Shown here: piece by piece, positions 1-11,491 of the stretch | Layout: each line of letters opens with the position of its first letter | Numbering within the stretch: the first letter of the stretch is position 1 | Assembly: GCA_004154925.1 (NCBI GenBank) | Contig: QJNS01000251.1 | Span: 47,458-111,457 of the forward strand | Source: Monosporascus cannonballus | Taxonomy: Eukaryota; Ascomycota; Sordariomycetes; Xylariales | Length of the DNA stretch: 64,000 bases | Direction of reading: 5' to 3' | Notes under the pieces: generated by a model | Told to the model about the DNA's origin: nothing | What the model saw: the letters and a program-made list of their open reading frames with translations, nothing else | Database searches by the model: none | Position numbers and translations under genes: made by a program

Positions 1-792
1 AGTTCGCGTAATTAGAGAAAAAGATCTTAATAATCTTCTTTTAATCGACTTCCGCGTTTTCTAAATAATCTTTTATTAACGGCTTAAACTAGTCCAGGGT
101 ATTTCTCGTAAAAAAAGTTATTATAGCGAAAATTCTATTTGCGAGCTTATCCAAATCTTAAAAACGAAAATATGTTCGTATTTAAATAAGAAAATTTTAA
201 ACATTTTTTATCGTAAGGTTAAAGCTTTTTAGCGTTATGTTTTGGTATAATAATTCGAATTAAGGTAGCTACTATTTACTTTGCAAGCTGTTAAACTTGT
301 TTTTTAAATTTCTTAATTCTGGCTTAGAGTTACGTAATAATAAAAGGTGCTTAAATATTAATCGATATCTTAATTAAAGAATACTGCTTAAAATCTAACG
401 GTATTATTAAACAAAAACTTATAACGTATAACGGCTAAGCGGTTTAACCAATTATTAAATCTAAGTCGTACGAATTTAATATTAACAGAAATATTCTAAA
501 AATCTAAGCAATAAATACAATAACGTATTACGTTTCGTAATACTAAGAGTGTTTTGAGTAACGATATTTATTATAAACTGATGTTATTTATATTATAGTA
601 ATAAACGTGTTTATATATTGATTTTTTCAGTTATTGCTCGTTTCTGTTTAATAAAGCTTTATTAAACGGTCGTTCAATATTGCTCAATAGTGCTTAGTTG
701 CAACCCGCTAAGCACTAATTATGTGACTTAGGCTGACGTAATCTCGATGGTCTTGGCCCGACCGTTTCTACAGACCCGACTAAGTCATAACA
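1..792 (-). mobile_element. Truncated Gypsy-type LTR retrotransposon (5' LTR plus start of gag)
   Basis: AT-rich DNA ending in an LTR at 427-792. It is related to the LTRs of the two Gypsy elements at 40.6-54.3 kb: all start TATAACGGCTA/TGTGACGGCTA and end near GTAACA. Read on the minus strand, 1-426 gives a broken Gag-like stretch (FKPLIKDYLENAE) matching the position of Gag in those elements. The element therefore points left and its pol would lie outside the window. There are many stop codons and almost no GC, so it is inactive and probably RIP-mutated. Confidence 0.75.
427..792 (-). repeat. LTR of the truncated left-end Gypsy element
   Basis: About 366 bp, aligning along its length with the 386-bp LTRs at 42789-43174 and 49302-49687. 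Shared blocks include the opening TATAACGGCTAAG and the closing CATAACA. The other LTR of this copy is not in the window. Confidence 0.75.
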
Positions 793-1267
793 CGTTTTTA
801 AATAAATAAATAAAACTACTATATTATTAAGTTTCAATTGCTAGCTGATTTCGTTGGGAATTTATAAAATTTATTATACAACATTTTATTATATTTTATA
901 AATTTCCTGAGACGAATCATTATATTCTGCTGCACTAACCACTTTATCCGGTACTACATTATTCACTAACTGGAGATCGCTTTTGCCATGACTCGAGAAG
1001 GCTCAGGCTATTTAGCTAACCATGCTCCTGACAATACCACGTATAGACACGTCCATCAGCTTACCCGCCACGCGACACAATTAGGGTTTCTGCTACTTAA
1101 GCAAGGTGTCTCTACTTGTGCGACCAGGCGGTCTGGAAGCACTATATTACTTTGACAAACAAAACAGGGTCCAGCACATCGTAGGAATGCATGCAGTTGG
1201 CCTGACTACCTCCACTGCCCCGTGAAAGAGAGCCGATCCGCACGAGCCTTTACACCGCTGTCTCGCA
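793..1267. other. Intergenic, AT-rich left part
   Basis: No gene seen. An imperfect inverted repeat (GGAATTTATAAAA ... TTTTATAAATTTCC, about 859-910) sits just outside the retrotransposon. Base composition becomes normal after about 950. The part next to 1268 is presumably the promoter of the kinase-like gene. Confidence 0.5.
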
Positions 1268-2383
1268 ATGTCAGGTACACCCAGTGGTCCTCCTCCCTGC
1301 CCTCGATTCTGGGAAGGCGGAATCGACGACTATCTCCTTCAGAATGGGATCTCTTGTGAAAAGGTCACATCCATCGAAACCGGCACATCGTGCTACATTT
1401 GGAGGCTCGATGGCTTCAAGCACGCAGACTCTTCCGCCAGCCACCACCAGCTGGTGGAGCCAGTCGTGCTGAAATGTGCCGACAGAACTCCCAAATATAG
1501 CTCCGACCAGGTTTCGCCTGACCGATTGCAGACTGAAGTCCAGGCCCTCACGTCCAAGGCGGTGTCGGAGGCGTGCCGTCAGGAACCGTCAGTCCAGGTC
1601 CCTCGTGTGCTACGAACCACAGCACAAGGCTTCATCATGACCTGGGCTGGGGACGCAAATTTGATGCAGGCCTTCCAGTCAGACAAGTCGTTGGACGTAG
1701 CCTCTATTGGCTCGCGCATAGGAAAGTGGCTGGCCTGTTTGCAGCTTGCTGGCATTGCCGCAGGGCCTGGCGGGTTCCCATCCGTGAACCCTGAACTGGG
1801 GAGATTCTACAACCCCGGCGGTTTCCAAGACCAGTTGGTTCGCTCTGTGATCAGCAGCGATGATGAGTATGAGCGTGTGCTAACGGCGCTGCGCGAAACC
1901 GAGGCGGTCCGGACACTGACGGCATGGGATTTCCGGCCAATGAATAACCTGTTGCGGTTCCCGGAAGAAAAAGGAGCCGCGCCGGACATCACCATTGTTG
2001 ATTGGGAGTTGACGCAGCATGGTGAGTCTTCAGGCGACGTTGCGATGTGGGCGACCGAGGCCATGGTTCTGGAGGAGAAACATGGGGATCGGGGCCTTCT
2101 CTCGTCCTTCTTGTCGAGCTACAGACACCATGCCGCCGCGGGGATTGTCAACGAGGCATTCACCTGCAAAGTGGCCATGACGGTTGGCGTTATGCTGGTC
2201 TACTTCATGCGCATAGCGGCTCGGCTCTGGGGCAGTACTGAGGAAGAGGTAGCGAGGTGGAAGGAGACGGCAGTTCTATACCTCAGAGCTGGCACAGAGC
2301 GGAACTTGACATGGTTAACATCGAGCCACTTGAAGCCCTTGGTGGGCTCATCGGTAGATGTCAAGGCGGGAAACGGGTCGTAG
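1268..2383 (+). CDS. Aminoglycoside-phosphotransferase/kinase-fold protein
   Basis: Uninterrupted 371-residue frame. The second half has the layout of the APH/choline-kinase fold: a catalytic-loop-like WDFRPMNNLL (about residues 222-231) followed by ITIVDWELTQ, which corresponds to the metal-binding Asp segment. The usual loop is HGDxxxxN. Here Asp and the downstream Asn remain, but the His position is Ala (LTAWDF), so activity is uncertain. A hydrophobic helix near 305-320 fits the C-lobe. No signal peptide is visible. Many fungal clusters and genomes carry such proteins with unknown small-molecule substrates. It is the leftmost gene of the island, on the same strand as the PhyH dioxygenase. 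Family assignment is firm at fold level; the substrate is unknown. Confidence 0.75.
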   Translation: MSGTPSGPPPCPRFWEGGIDDYLLQNGISCEKVTSIETGTSCYIWRLDGFKHADSSASHHQLVEPVVLKCADRTPKYSSDQVSPDRLQTEVQALTSKAVSEACRQEPSVQVPRVLRTTAQGFIMTWAGDANLMQAFQSDKSLDVASIGSRIGKWLACLQLAGIAAGPGGFPSVNPELGRFYNPGGFQDQLVRSVISSDDEYERVLTALRETEAVRTLTAWDFRPMNNLLRFPEEKGAAPDITIVDWELTQHGESSGDVAMWATEAMVLEEKHGDRGLLSSFLSSYRHHAAAGIVNEAFTCKVAMTVGVMLVYFMRIAARLWGSTEEEVARWKETAVLYLRAGTERNLTWLTSSHLKPLVGSSVDVKAGNGS

Positions 2384-4146
2384 TGAGTTTGTTCTGGGGG
2401 TATTCTGTACTCGGCCTGATGGGAGGACTATTTACACGTCTGCCGCGGATCAACCTGGCCGAAGCAGAGCAGTCGTGCACAGGTCATGAATAGCTACTTT
2501 TACAGATCAATTAAGTCAAATACCTGCCCCGTACACGGTACGTGGATGCGATGTGAAAACTATTGCCTTCTGCCAAGATGATGAAGATGAACGTCAATTC
2601 GTCGTCCGTCCCAGGGCCTAGGCCTTGCGTTGAATCTATGCTATGAGCTACTATAGTACACTGCTATGGCGCTTCAGTGGTCTTTCCACAGCGCCTTCGC
2701 GGTATCCTCTTTCCGTGTCTATGCTTAGTAAAATATCGGGTAATTGTCGATTGTGGGATTTTTCCGTGCCTCGGAACGGCTGAAACGTACCATTTATTGC
2801 GTGCGGGGAACGAGACTGCGTGCGAGTGTTCAACGGTGCGTTTAGAAGGAAAGGAAGCTGGTTGAGGTCGGTATATGTATCGTATGATATTTTGTACTGA
2901 CTTTTGCTCTCCGTTTATGGCGTCGCGGGGGGTTTCTCGGCGGGCTCTCCCGCTGGCCCGTTGCCCTTGGGGTGCCGTAGAAATAAATACGCTAGGCGTG
3001 AGATCTGTATGGTGTTATTCTCGAACGATGGACCCAGCCGTTAAGAAGGTGGTATCGTTCGTCGACGGGGGACCAGCTCGTCGAGGAACCTGACGTCCTT
3101 GTTTGTAACCGGAACGGTCGTCGGTATCGAAGGGAGGGGGATCCGTCCGTGTCGTATTGAAGCCTGCACCAAGGCTATCGATAGTGTATGGAAAGGAAAC
3201 TCTCTGTCAGCTCAGTGCCATTGCCTGTTCCGAGCCATCCGCCGAAAGACGCTTCTAGGCCACACTGTGGAGAGGTGACAGGTTGGCTTTTCGTGGCCCC
3301 ATTCTGCCAAGAGATGTGATAATTAGCGTACAGTGAGACCCCTGGAACGGCACGGCGGGGTGTTAACTGAACCCGGTGCCGTCGATGAGTATTACACTTA
3401 CTGCACTTCCTCACCACCCCGGGTACTGGCGGACTGGCACGGGCGCTGAATCGTGGGCGACCGCTTGTTAGGGCCCCGCCTTTTTTTTACACAGGAATCG
3501 AACGATTCCTCAATTTAGGTGATTCAACTTGCAGCGAACAGTCAAGGTGCCGGACCCCCGCTTCACTGGATTCCTCTCCGGGTCGAGTTACCGGCACTAT
3601 ACGAGACTAATGGCACCAGGGGTAATGTAGCAGCGTATCAGCAAGCTACCGACAGGCGTTTAACCATCGCGTAATACAAAGTGGCCGCTCTTCTGCCTGG
3701 GCGAGTTCTGTCAAATCGTCCAAGTCGCAAATCGCCTTGCTCAACATTGGCTTCCCCGTGCTTTTCTATCATGTCGTACACTCTCCCGCCCCCAGCTAAG
3801 CCGGCAACCCCGGGACTAAGCTTTGATAACAAGCCGTATAACGTGTCGAGCATAAACCCTCTGGAGCGCTTTCAAAATAACGTATGCCGGGTGCGCGGGT
3901 TCGTTGCGAACAGGTTGTCGGTGCGTGTGCTCTCTGCCTTCGTCTTCTACACTACTGCGGTGCAGCCGCCGCTCACTAGGGAATCAACATTAGAACTTTG
4001 CTGGCCTCAATGCACTGGTGCAACTCTCGCTTGGAGACGGGTCTCAGTACCCCCTTCAGTCTATCCTCATAGATTCTCGATCCAACAAGCCCGAGCTGTT
4101 GGACTCGATCCCTAGTGGTCTCCAGCCGGACTTGGTGACCACCATC
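2384..4146. other. Intergenic, no recognisable gene
   Basis: About 1.8 kb of normal base composition with only short unsupported open frames on both strands, none with a recognisable domain. A T8 run lies near 3481-3488. The 3' part should include the promoter and 5' UTR of the PhyH-type gene. Confidence 0.5.
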
Positions 4147-5315
4147 ATGCCAGAATACATACTCGACGTCATTGAAGGCCGCATGCACGCGCAGCACGCG
4201 TTCGGCAAGCGTGCTCAACCACCCTGTTTGGGCGCGTTTCCCGCTTGTTTCTCCCCCTCGGGCTGTCCTGCGCCCGTAGTGGCTGTGGATCAGCTGGATA
4301 TCGAGGCCTTGCCGCGACCAACTGAAGATATCGAGCAGATCAAGGGGGATCTGACGAAATGGGGCTATGCGATCTGCGCCAACGCGCTGTCGCTGGAGCA
4401 AGTCAGGATACTGAGGACTGCCGTGGAGGAGCAGGCAGAGGCCGAGCGGCTAGCCGGTGTTGGTCATATGGACTCGGCGCACAAGAATGCCGACGACCAG
4501 CCTAATCAGCGTGTGTGGTAAGTGCCCCGTCGCTTGTCCGTCGTCTTGGTTAGATCTAAGTCCTCCGCTTATGAGATGAAAAGGAACCTTCCAAACAAGG
4601 GGGACGAGTTTCTTGATCTGCTAAATCACCCACTCGTCGATGCGATCATGCCTTGGTTCCTGGGCGGCAATTTCAACATCTTTACCATGTCCGCGAACAT
4701 TGCCAAGCCGGGCAAGTCCGGCATATATATGCATAGAGACCAGATGGGCCTGACTCCAGAGACGACGGAGCACGCCTACGTTCTGGGAGCCATGTGGTAC
4801 CTGACAGACGTAACCGAAGAGAAAGGAGCCACCCGCGTCTACCCCGGGTCGCACATCGGCAATGTCGCCCCCTTGTCGACTATGAACTCCGTTGTATGTT
4901 TTGCCTTTCTTCATACTCTGCCCTTTCCGGGCAAGTAACCTGGCTGCTTGGGACTGACCTATAAAAGGGAGGTTCGATTGCCGCAGCCGCTCCAGCGGGC
5001 TCGTGTCTTCTGCTGGACAGTCGAACCTGGCACTCTACAGGCGTGAACACGACGACAGAAGACACGCGACCCATCATTCTCCAGTCTTTCTGCCGGTTCT
5101 TCGTGCGGCAGATTGAGAATTACCACGCAATCCTGAGCGAAGAGGTTAAAGCCAAGCTGTCAGACCGCCAACGGGCGCTCCTTGGCCTTCCCCCTATATC
5201 AAAACCTGGCGGAAACACTGCGCAGGGCTTTGCTGTGTATAACTGGCCGGGCACTGAAGCTGGAAAGATGAGGGCACCTGTGACTGGGGCTGTTGTCCAT
5301 CCAAAGGATGCTTAA
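4147..5315 (+). CDS. Phytanoyl-CoA dioxygenase (PhyH)-family Fe(II)/2-oxoglutarate oxygenase
   Basis: Three exons: 4147-4517, 4584-4893 and 4968-5315. The first junction restores RVW|NLPNKGDEF, the second NSV|GGSIAAAAPAG. Joined length is about 342 residues. The metal facial triad is visible as HRD (YMHRDQMG) and a distal His in TWHSTGVNTT. ATRVYPGSH and RPIILQSF are also typical of PhyH proteins. Family members hydroxylate, desaturate or form endoperoxides on fungal metabolites, so a tailoring role on the PKS product is plausible. The 5' end is uncertain: the frame stays open back to 4018, the first 50 residues are unlike the family, and a hidden upstream intron is possible. The exon junctions are well supported because they restore conserved motifs in phase. 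Confidence 0.8.
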
Positions 5316-5758
5316 TGGCGAAGTTCCGTATGGTTTGAGGCTGCAAGAGGGATTGTTATCAGACAGAACTCGACTGACAAGAGTGCCAAAGAACTGATTG
5401 CCCTGTAGTAAAGCGCCGTTGGTAGCATCAATGGACTCATTAGAATGGCTGAGACGGCTTTATAGCCGTGACGTGACAAACATAGGACATGCTTGTGAGT
5501 CTAAAAGATGGCGTACTGGCGACGAAGCTTGTAGTATCCCTTGGATTACTAGCAGACAGAGCCAATTCAATACGCGCTTTCCTATGAAGATGCAGGTCCT
5601 ATGACAAGATAGATCGACCGATCCCTCGCGGATTTTCTTTTGATTTTTTTTGTTAAAACTATGAATAATTTCCACAAAGGCTCAAGGTCTGAAAATACGG
5701 ACTATGTATTTCGCTCCTTTCGAGTATTCTATTGTTGGAACTTAACTACCACGATTCT
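5316..5758. other. Intergenic between convergent genes
   Basis: About 440 bp between the 3' ends of the PhyH-type gene and UstYa-like gene A. Nothing coding seen. A pyrimidine-rich TTTTCTTTTGATTTTTTTTG run near 5633-5652 may serve 3'-end formation; this is inference. Confidence 0.4.
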
Positions 5759-7317
5759 CTAAAGTCTCTGCTCTGTATGACTATTCTTCAGAAGGTCTTC
5801 AGAAGGAACTGTCCCTTGAGGGATTCCATGCTCGTTAGCCCATGCAGGGTAATCAGGTCTGCTAAATAGTTTTTCCCAGTCGACAAGCTGCTCTTGGTCG
5901 AGGAAGTCGGCGTGGCCCTGGTCATCTATGAGGCTGGCTGGAATGAAGCATCAGTAATTGCCGGGCTGGAGAGCCTCTTTTCCTCTTTGAAGGCATGGGC
6001 GACATGGACTTACCATAAAGGGGGTGCCGGGCCACTGATGAGTACATCAAGTCAGTCAATCATTCAACGAATCATTCATGGCCAAAATAGAGAGCGCCTG
6101 GCATAGATGGAGCAGATTTGGACAGTCTTGTGACATACCTTGGAGAATAGTCTGTTTGCCAGAGGGTGCGATCTGATGTTCTTTGGCCCAACTCGTCACC
6201 TTGGACCAGTCGGCGCAGGTGTGCGAAGACCCCGGCCAGTTGACGACAGGGGCGACCTCATTCACAACCCAATGCAACGTCAGCGGACTCATATCAGGAT
6301 TGCACTTGAGTGCGTCCATGAGACGATGAAGACAATGATCTATGCGAAGGATGATGCTCATTAGCCTCATTTCAAATTATAGATCTGGGGTGCTGGGACC
6401 ATCGAATACCAGTTCCAGACATAATATCAAGGGAAACATACTCATGTGGCTGTTGTGCGACTTTTCTTCCTTCTCGGTCATGTTACTGTAGTAGTAGTCC
6501 CTGTGAAGCCCATTATACAGGTATTTCTGTGGAAGCAGACACTGGGTTAGATGAAGAAACCGACGATGCGGCGGGGGGAGCAGAGTCTTCACCCACAATG
6601 CAGTGTAAATTGTGTCCAACCCAGACACTGCCGTAGCTTCCCAGCCGTCAGCATCGCTCTGATCGTCGTCGATTCTTCCACAGAACCCGACTTACTAGTC
6701 GCCGTCATCGTCATCGATCCAGATGGATGTCTCTTCAATTCCCAGTCGACGTACCTCGGACGCCGGAACGCGATTTCGGAATGCTTCGAATAATCATATA
6801 CTGTCAGCGGGGCAATGATTGTTCAAGGGACAACTGGGCGAGGGGGTATTCAGTACTTGTCAGGAGTGTAAGCCAATTACGATCTAGCTCGGGGCTTGGA
6901 ATACCAAGATAAGGATGGTGCTCATCCGGTTCCTCATGATCGGCTTTGACCTCTCTGTACTCAAGCACGTCCTGGTTCAAAAGGTCAGTACGTACCAAAG
7001 CAAAGGAATTCCCCCGTTGCAAAACTTACCCAAGCGTGATAATTGTCCGGTGCGGCAAGGCGAGGGCACATAGGCTTGTAATATAGCTCACGAGCGCCGA
7101 AGAGCACCAGCGCCGTGTACAGAGTCTGGCCAAGGAGCACAGCAATAACGATGGAAACGTAACGTCTTCTTGACGTACGTTTTGAAACCCGCTTTCGTTG
7201 AGTTGATTCTCCACGGGTCAGCGGATAATCTTCGTTCTCACCGTCGCTTAAGCATTGGGCCGGGTTATTATCTGAAAGAGCCGCATATTGGTCTTTGTAG
7301 AACATCTTGAGCTTCAT
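5759..7317 (-). CDS. UstYa-like (DUF3328) protein A
   Basis: Eight exons on the minus strand: 7317-7030, 6971-6857, 6783-6696, 6636-6597, 6526-6442, 6339-6139, 6034-6014 and 5937-5759. They join in phase to 338 codons. The N-terminus is cytosolic and basic, followed by one membrane helix (about residues 53-72, SIVIAVLLGQTLYTALVLF), then a lumenal domain with both family signatures: HNLHC and, about 28 residues on, HMNHC. UstYa proteins carry out oxidative cyclisation, hydroxylation or chlorination in RiPP and other fungal pathways through these His/Cys motifs. A C-terminal extension (HPLYG ... DDQGHADFLDQ) makes it longer than the usual ~250 residues. The start is Met at 7317; Met at 7305 is equally possible. 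The donor after exon 2 (GTACTG) is weak, but the matching exon lengths of paralog B at 57459-58989 support the whole model. Confidence 0.85.
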
Positions 7318-8082
7318 CTGTGATTATCGCCCAAGTTCCAGCCGAGACAAAACGCGAAGTAAAGGAGATAACAGTGGCAGGAAAACCAGCCAGTTAACCT
7401 TGCGACGCGAGAATCGTTCAGTACATGTCCCGTAGGCTCCGTTCCACCGTCCAGGTATGACCACGATCTGCTGTATGAGTAGATAAGGGTGGAGCTGGAC
7501 ACGCCATACAGTGGGGGAAGGCAGCAGCTAAAGATTCTGAAGTTTGTCCTCACTTGGCCACGAGCTGGGTACCACATGCCCTTGTCGTGTCGTGTGTAAT
7601 ATAGTTTACGGGGATATAGTAGCATAGTTTGATCCATTGTTCTTACGAGAAAGGATCCGTATATGACCTTGGCATTTAGAAAATGGCAGCGGTGGAAATG
7701 GCCTTCAAAGATACTCACCGCTTCACTTTCGACTAGACAAGGACAAGCAACGGGCTTCAGTGGGGTGTTAGTCTTCTGGCCAAAAGATCGCTGTTTGGTT
7801 CGGCAATAAGACGAGAAGGATGAAAGATAACGTATCATCTGCGCTTGCGTCACTCATTACAACCGTGGCAGGCGCTCTATCAGGATACTGGTCGTTGTAT
7901 ACCCTGTTGGATTGCTTGTATCACGTTAAAATATGTATTTATGTGTGTGCGTGCATGTGTATGAACAACCCGACCGGTCTCCATCTTGCAGGGTAAAATT
8001 CTGCAGCGTTCCCTTGTTCAATGTCCGGCTGCACTAACCACCTTTTCGTCCCCTGTTACATGACCCCACGCGCTTGACTGGC
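7318..8082. other. Intergenic upstream of UstYa-like gene A
   Basis: About 760 bp between the start of UstYa-like gene A and the 3' end of the SDR gene, both on the minus strand. A 179-codon open frame here (7314-7853) has no recognisable domain and is treated as chance. Probably holds the promoter of UstYa-like gene A. Confidence 0.45.
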
Positions 8083-8820
8083 TCAAGCCGCAGTGCGACC
8101 TCCATCGACGCACCATACCTGGCCCGTGACATGACTTGCTTCCTGGTCATCTGCGAGGAAGGCGACAAGGCTAGCGACCTCTTGGGGCTCAGCGAAGCGT
8201 CCCTGGGGGATCTGGGATAGTAGATCGCTTTTTGTAGATTCCCCTAGCTTTTGTACTATAGGCACGTTGACCGGACCCGGCGCCACAGCGTTAACGCGAA
8301 TACCGTGAGCCGCATACTCAATCGCGGCGCACCGTGTCATCATGACCGCAGCGCCCTTCGCCATGACGTACGGGCTGGCGTTAGGCGTAGCGCGCATGCC
8401 AACTACGGAGGCCGTGATGACTACCGACCCCCCTTTATTCTCGAGCATGATGCGTAGGGCGCTCTGGAGGACGAGGTAAGCCCCGCGGATATTGACACGC
8501 CAGACCTCGTCGGCGCTGTCAATCGACATCTCGTGGATCGGTGCCCTGGTACCGCCAATGCCGGAATTATTACAGAGGATATCGATGCGTCCAAATTCCT
8601 GTCGTATCCACGCCTCGAGCGCATGCACGCTAGCATCCTCCGCCGCGTTGAGGTAGCGTGGGATGACTTGGTCCCCCAGCTCGGCCGCCAAGGCGTCATG
8701 GCCTGCCACGTCGGCGGCGATGACCCTTGCTCCGTCAGCTACCAATCGCCGGACGATGGCCGCACCACTGCCCGAAGCGGCACTGGTGACCAGCGCAATC
8801 TTGCCACTGAATCGTGCCAT
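8083..8820 (-). CDS. Short-chain dehydrogenase/reductase (SDR)
   Basis: Single exon, 245 residues, the normal length for a classical SDR. The N-terminal nucleotide-binding motif is TSAASGSG (residues about 12-19), a variant of TGxxxGxG. Other landmarks are NNSG near 84-87, the catalytic Ser in ITASVVG, YVMAK (YxxxK) near 151, and APGPV after the active site. Asp/Ala-rich sequence after the second strand (AADVAG) leans towards NAD(H), but this is weak. It would interconvert a ketone and an alcohol in the cytosol; a tailoring role on the polyketide is inference. No intron, frameshift or missing catalytic residue is seen. Confidence 0.92.
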   Translation of the reverse strand: MARFSGKIALVTSAASGSGAAIVRRLVADGARVIAADVAGHDALAAELGDQVIPRYLNAAEDASVHALEAWIRQEFGRIDILCNNSGIGGTRAPIHEMSIDSADEVWRVNIRGAYLVLQSALRIMLENKGGSVVITASVVGMRATPNASPYVMAKGAAVMMTRCAAIEYAAHGIRVNAVAPGPVNVPIVQKLGESTKSDLLSQIPQGRFAEPQEVASLVAFLADDQEASHVTGQVWCVDGGRTAA

Positions 8821-9310
8821 GATGAGTACTGCGTGATGACACGACCACTCACCGCTTCTTGGAGAGGGGCAGAACTGAGTGGCTGGTGGTCGTCAAATTG
8901 AACGAGACACAATCTTGGGAGTACGCGCGGGGGGGGAAGGGTAATCGACATGGATAATCTTTGCTAGGTGAGAAGTTGATAGTCGGTTCGTTTATATACT
9001 ACCGTGGTAGGGGTAGGTTTCCGTGCGGAGTTACATCGAAGATCATTTTGTATAACCAACCCTTGCTGAATCGATGTGGATATTTGATTCATGCGACTTT
9101 AGTACCGATGCCGGAGAGATCCGGCCCCGATATATACATATGCATGCGGGCGGGTCAGTCTTTAGCCTGGTCCATGGAACTTATTAGACCCTGGAAGGGG
9201 GAGATCGGAGAACACCATTTCCAGGGATAAGCGCTATCACCCCTGTTTTGCACCGCCATTCCCCATATTTTCTGCAGCCATGGTACCACCATCAAACCCT
9301 TGTAGGTGGT
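8821..9310. other. Intergenic upstream of the SDR gene
   Basis: Normal base composition, no convincing gene. A G-run (GCGGGGGGGGAAGG) lies at about 8927-8940. Presumed SDR promoter. Composition drops sharply to AT-rich at about 9310. Confidence 0.4.
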
Positions 9311-10637
9311 ACGTAAAATATAATATAATAAATATAACAAAATAAAAAAATTAAGAAGAAAATGAAAATAAATGTTAATTGTAATTATAAATATATAAAT
9401 CGATATTATTCGAAATAATTTTTAATATATTATAAAATTTATAAACATATATATATATATATATATAATATAATATTATATTAAATATATCTAATAAAAA
9501 ACCATTTCAAATTATTAAATAAATTTAAAATCGATTTACATATAATTTATGCCCGATTTAAGACCATTTTAAGTACTGTTTTAAACTTTTTTTTTAAATT
9601 TTTTTTAAATATGCGTATACATTACGTGATTTGTAGCTATATCGGCATTTTGGAAGTAGTTTCGATAAGAAATTAGATATAGTAGTGCTAATTTTCGAAG
9701 ATGATATTTACTATATCCTTATAACTTAACTACAATATATCAAATTGATTTATATTAACCGTGTTCTTTGTTATTTAGCGTATTTACAGCTTTGTAATAA
9801 TTTTACGTATTATAACAAGGCTTATTGCAAACGTTATATCGTTATTCCTTTCTATTAATATTATAGTACGAGAACAAGAGCGTAGCCATTACATCACTAA
9901 AAGTGGAACGTTGTCGGCTCGAGAACTGACCGCCTTGTTCTGCTCTAAATACCTACTAGGTGCTACTTAGAACTGTGACAGTTAACTTATATGCGACCGA
10001 CATCTTAAGCAGCTTTTAATAGCAACTATTTACCACCACCCTTTCTGTCGACAAAAGAACTTATTTATTCCGTATAGTAAGTATTTTTTTTATAAAAAAA
10101 ACCTTTGTATTATTGATTTTAAATGCATAGAATTGAATTATTACTCCGATAAGTCCTGAAATACCACAATACGCTCTACGACGCGCCCCGGAACGAACCC
10201 CGGAACGCGCCCCATAACGAGCCCTACAGCCTTGCCCCACAGCCTTGCCCCACAATCTTGCAACGCGCCCTGTAACAAAGCCCTATTGCTTTCCGATACG
10301 ACGTATTTTGCGAATATCTTCCACGTATTAAAGCCGGACAAAAAACGCTTGCGTATATGGGGTTAGGCATTTGACCGGTAATCGTTTTCTTCTTGGTCGG
10401 CTTTAGAACTTTGGAAATGGGGGTAATATTAGCTTGGACGCGTTAAAAAGTAGTCGGTCGCGTACGGGTTAGGAGGGAGAAATAACTACATTATCATGTC
10501 CGCAACAAGCCTTGATATACTACGTATATTCGTTTTGGAGCCGTAGATAAGGTTAGCGACAAAGATTACGGTTGATTTGAATTAATTTGATATGCTGTGG
10601 TTGAGTTGTTTGGATTAGTTGTTACGAGGGGCCAAAA
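9311..10637. other. AT-rich transposon-relic block
   Basis: Strongly AT-rich from about 9310 to 10140, with an (AT)n run near 9449-9467. Then follows a less degraded patch (10140-10640) with short GC-rich subrepeats of the type GGGGCAAGGCTGTGGGGCAAG on the minus strand. No intact frame and no identifiable family. Most likely decayed mobile DNA. Confidence 0.45.
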
Positions 10638-10741
10638 AGTGTAGCGCTCGCTTATGTGTACCGTTCGCTTATGTGGTACGTTATAAGGTTTGCCAGAAAA
10701 CTTCGTTTTCTGGGACCGTCCTTTTTTTTTTGCGCTACGCT
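10638..10741. repeat. Small inverted-repeat element with internal hairpin
   Basis: Ends AGTGTAGCGC (10638-10647) and GCGCTACGCT (10732-10741) are inverted with one mismatch. Inside is a perfect 9-bp stem with 3-nt loop, CCAGAAAAC TTC GTTTTCTGG (10693-10713), and two related units CTCGCTTATGTG / TTCGCTTATGTG. No target duplication could be recognised, so a MITE is only a possibility. Confidence 0.35.
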
Positions 10742-11491
10742 TTCATGGGCAGGCGTGCGGATCCCAGGGCAGCCCAGGACGGAGACGCCGGAGGCAACGA
10801 GGTCCAGCGAGATACCAATAGCGCTGTTAGGCATCGTCTATCTCTGCCGGCCCACCAGCCAACCGCAGGGGGGGAGGACCGCCGACAATACACTAGCCCC
10901 TAACATTGCGTTGCGTGCACTGGCTCATGGGCGCCGTCTATAACTTCCGTATGCTAATTCAACGCAGAACCCTACAACATCGCCCAGACCCTGCCAGATT
11001 ACTGAACAAGCTGGTAGAATATCTTGAATAGATTTTACTTACTATCTCGGGTGCTGCTCGGCAGTTTGCTTCCTCTTCGTTCCAAGGCCAGATTGGTTGC
11101 AAGATCTCGCCGGTATTTATTGGTTCTGGGTACGGGAGTGTTCCATCCTTCCTGCCTTGTTCCGGAAACGGGCACCAAAACTGCAGCCTTTGTTGCAATG
11201 TCTGCTAAATGGGCTATCCCTCTGCCCACGGCTAGAGAACGATGCGAAGCCTCTTGTGAAGAGAAAAATCGGGCCTTGACACGACCGCGAGTAACTTAGC
11301 ACCACTAACGTTGGTTAACCTTGTCCAAACGAGCAACAGCCTTTCGCTGATACGCGGTGGTGCACAATACATAGGTGGACAAGCCGCGAAGCCTGTCAAC
11401 CCGGCCGCTAGTTAACACGTGTGTGCCACTTCTGTCCTGTGTAGGCGGAAAGCCGGGTTTCAAGTACTTTCCAAGCCCAAATGACGATATT
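10742..11491. other. Intergenic, no recognisable gene
   Basis: About 750 bp of normal composition downstream of the MFS gene. Overlapping short frames on both strands (for example 10959-11305) show no known domain. Possibly an old gene fragment, not supportable. Confidence 0.4.

Noticed and set aside
3681..4115. 144-codon frame upstream of the PhyH-type gene
   Set aside because: No recognisable domain; a large overlapping minus-strand frame exists too, typical of chance in GC-balanced DNA.
7314..7853. 179-codon open frame on the minus strand
   Set aside because: No domain, odd composition and position in the presumed 5' region of UstYa-like gene A. Its stop overlaps that gene's start.
10061..10341. 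Repetitive peptide (GRARYGARSGVRSGARR-like) considered as a RiPP precursor
   Set aside because: Given the UstYa genes I looked for a precursor with a signal peptide, repeats and KR/KK sites. This frame has no signal peptide and sits in transposon-like DNA. No other candidate precursor was found in the window.
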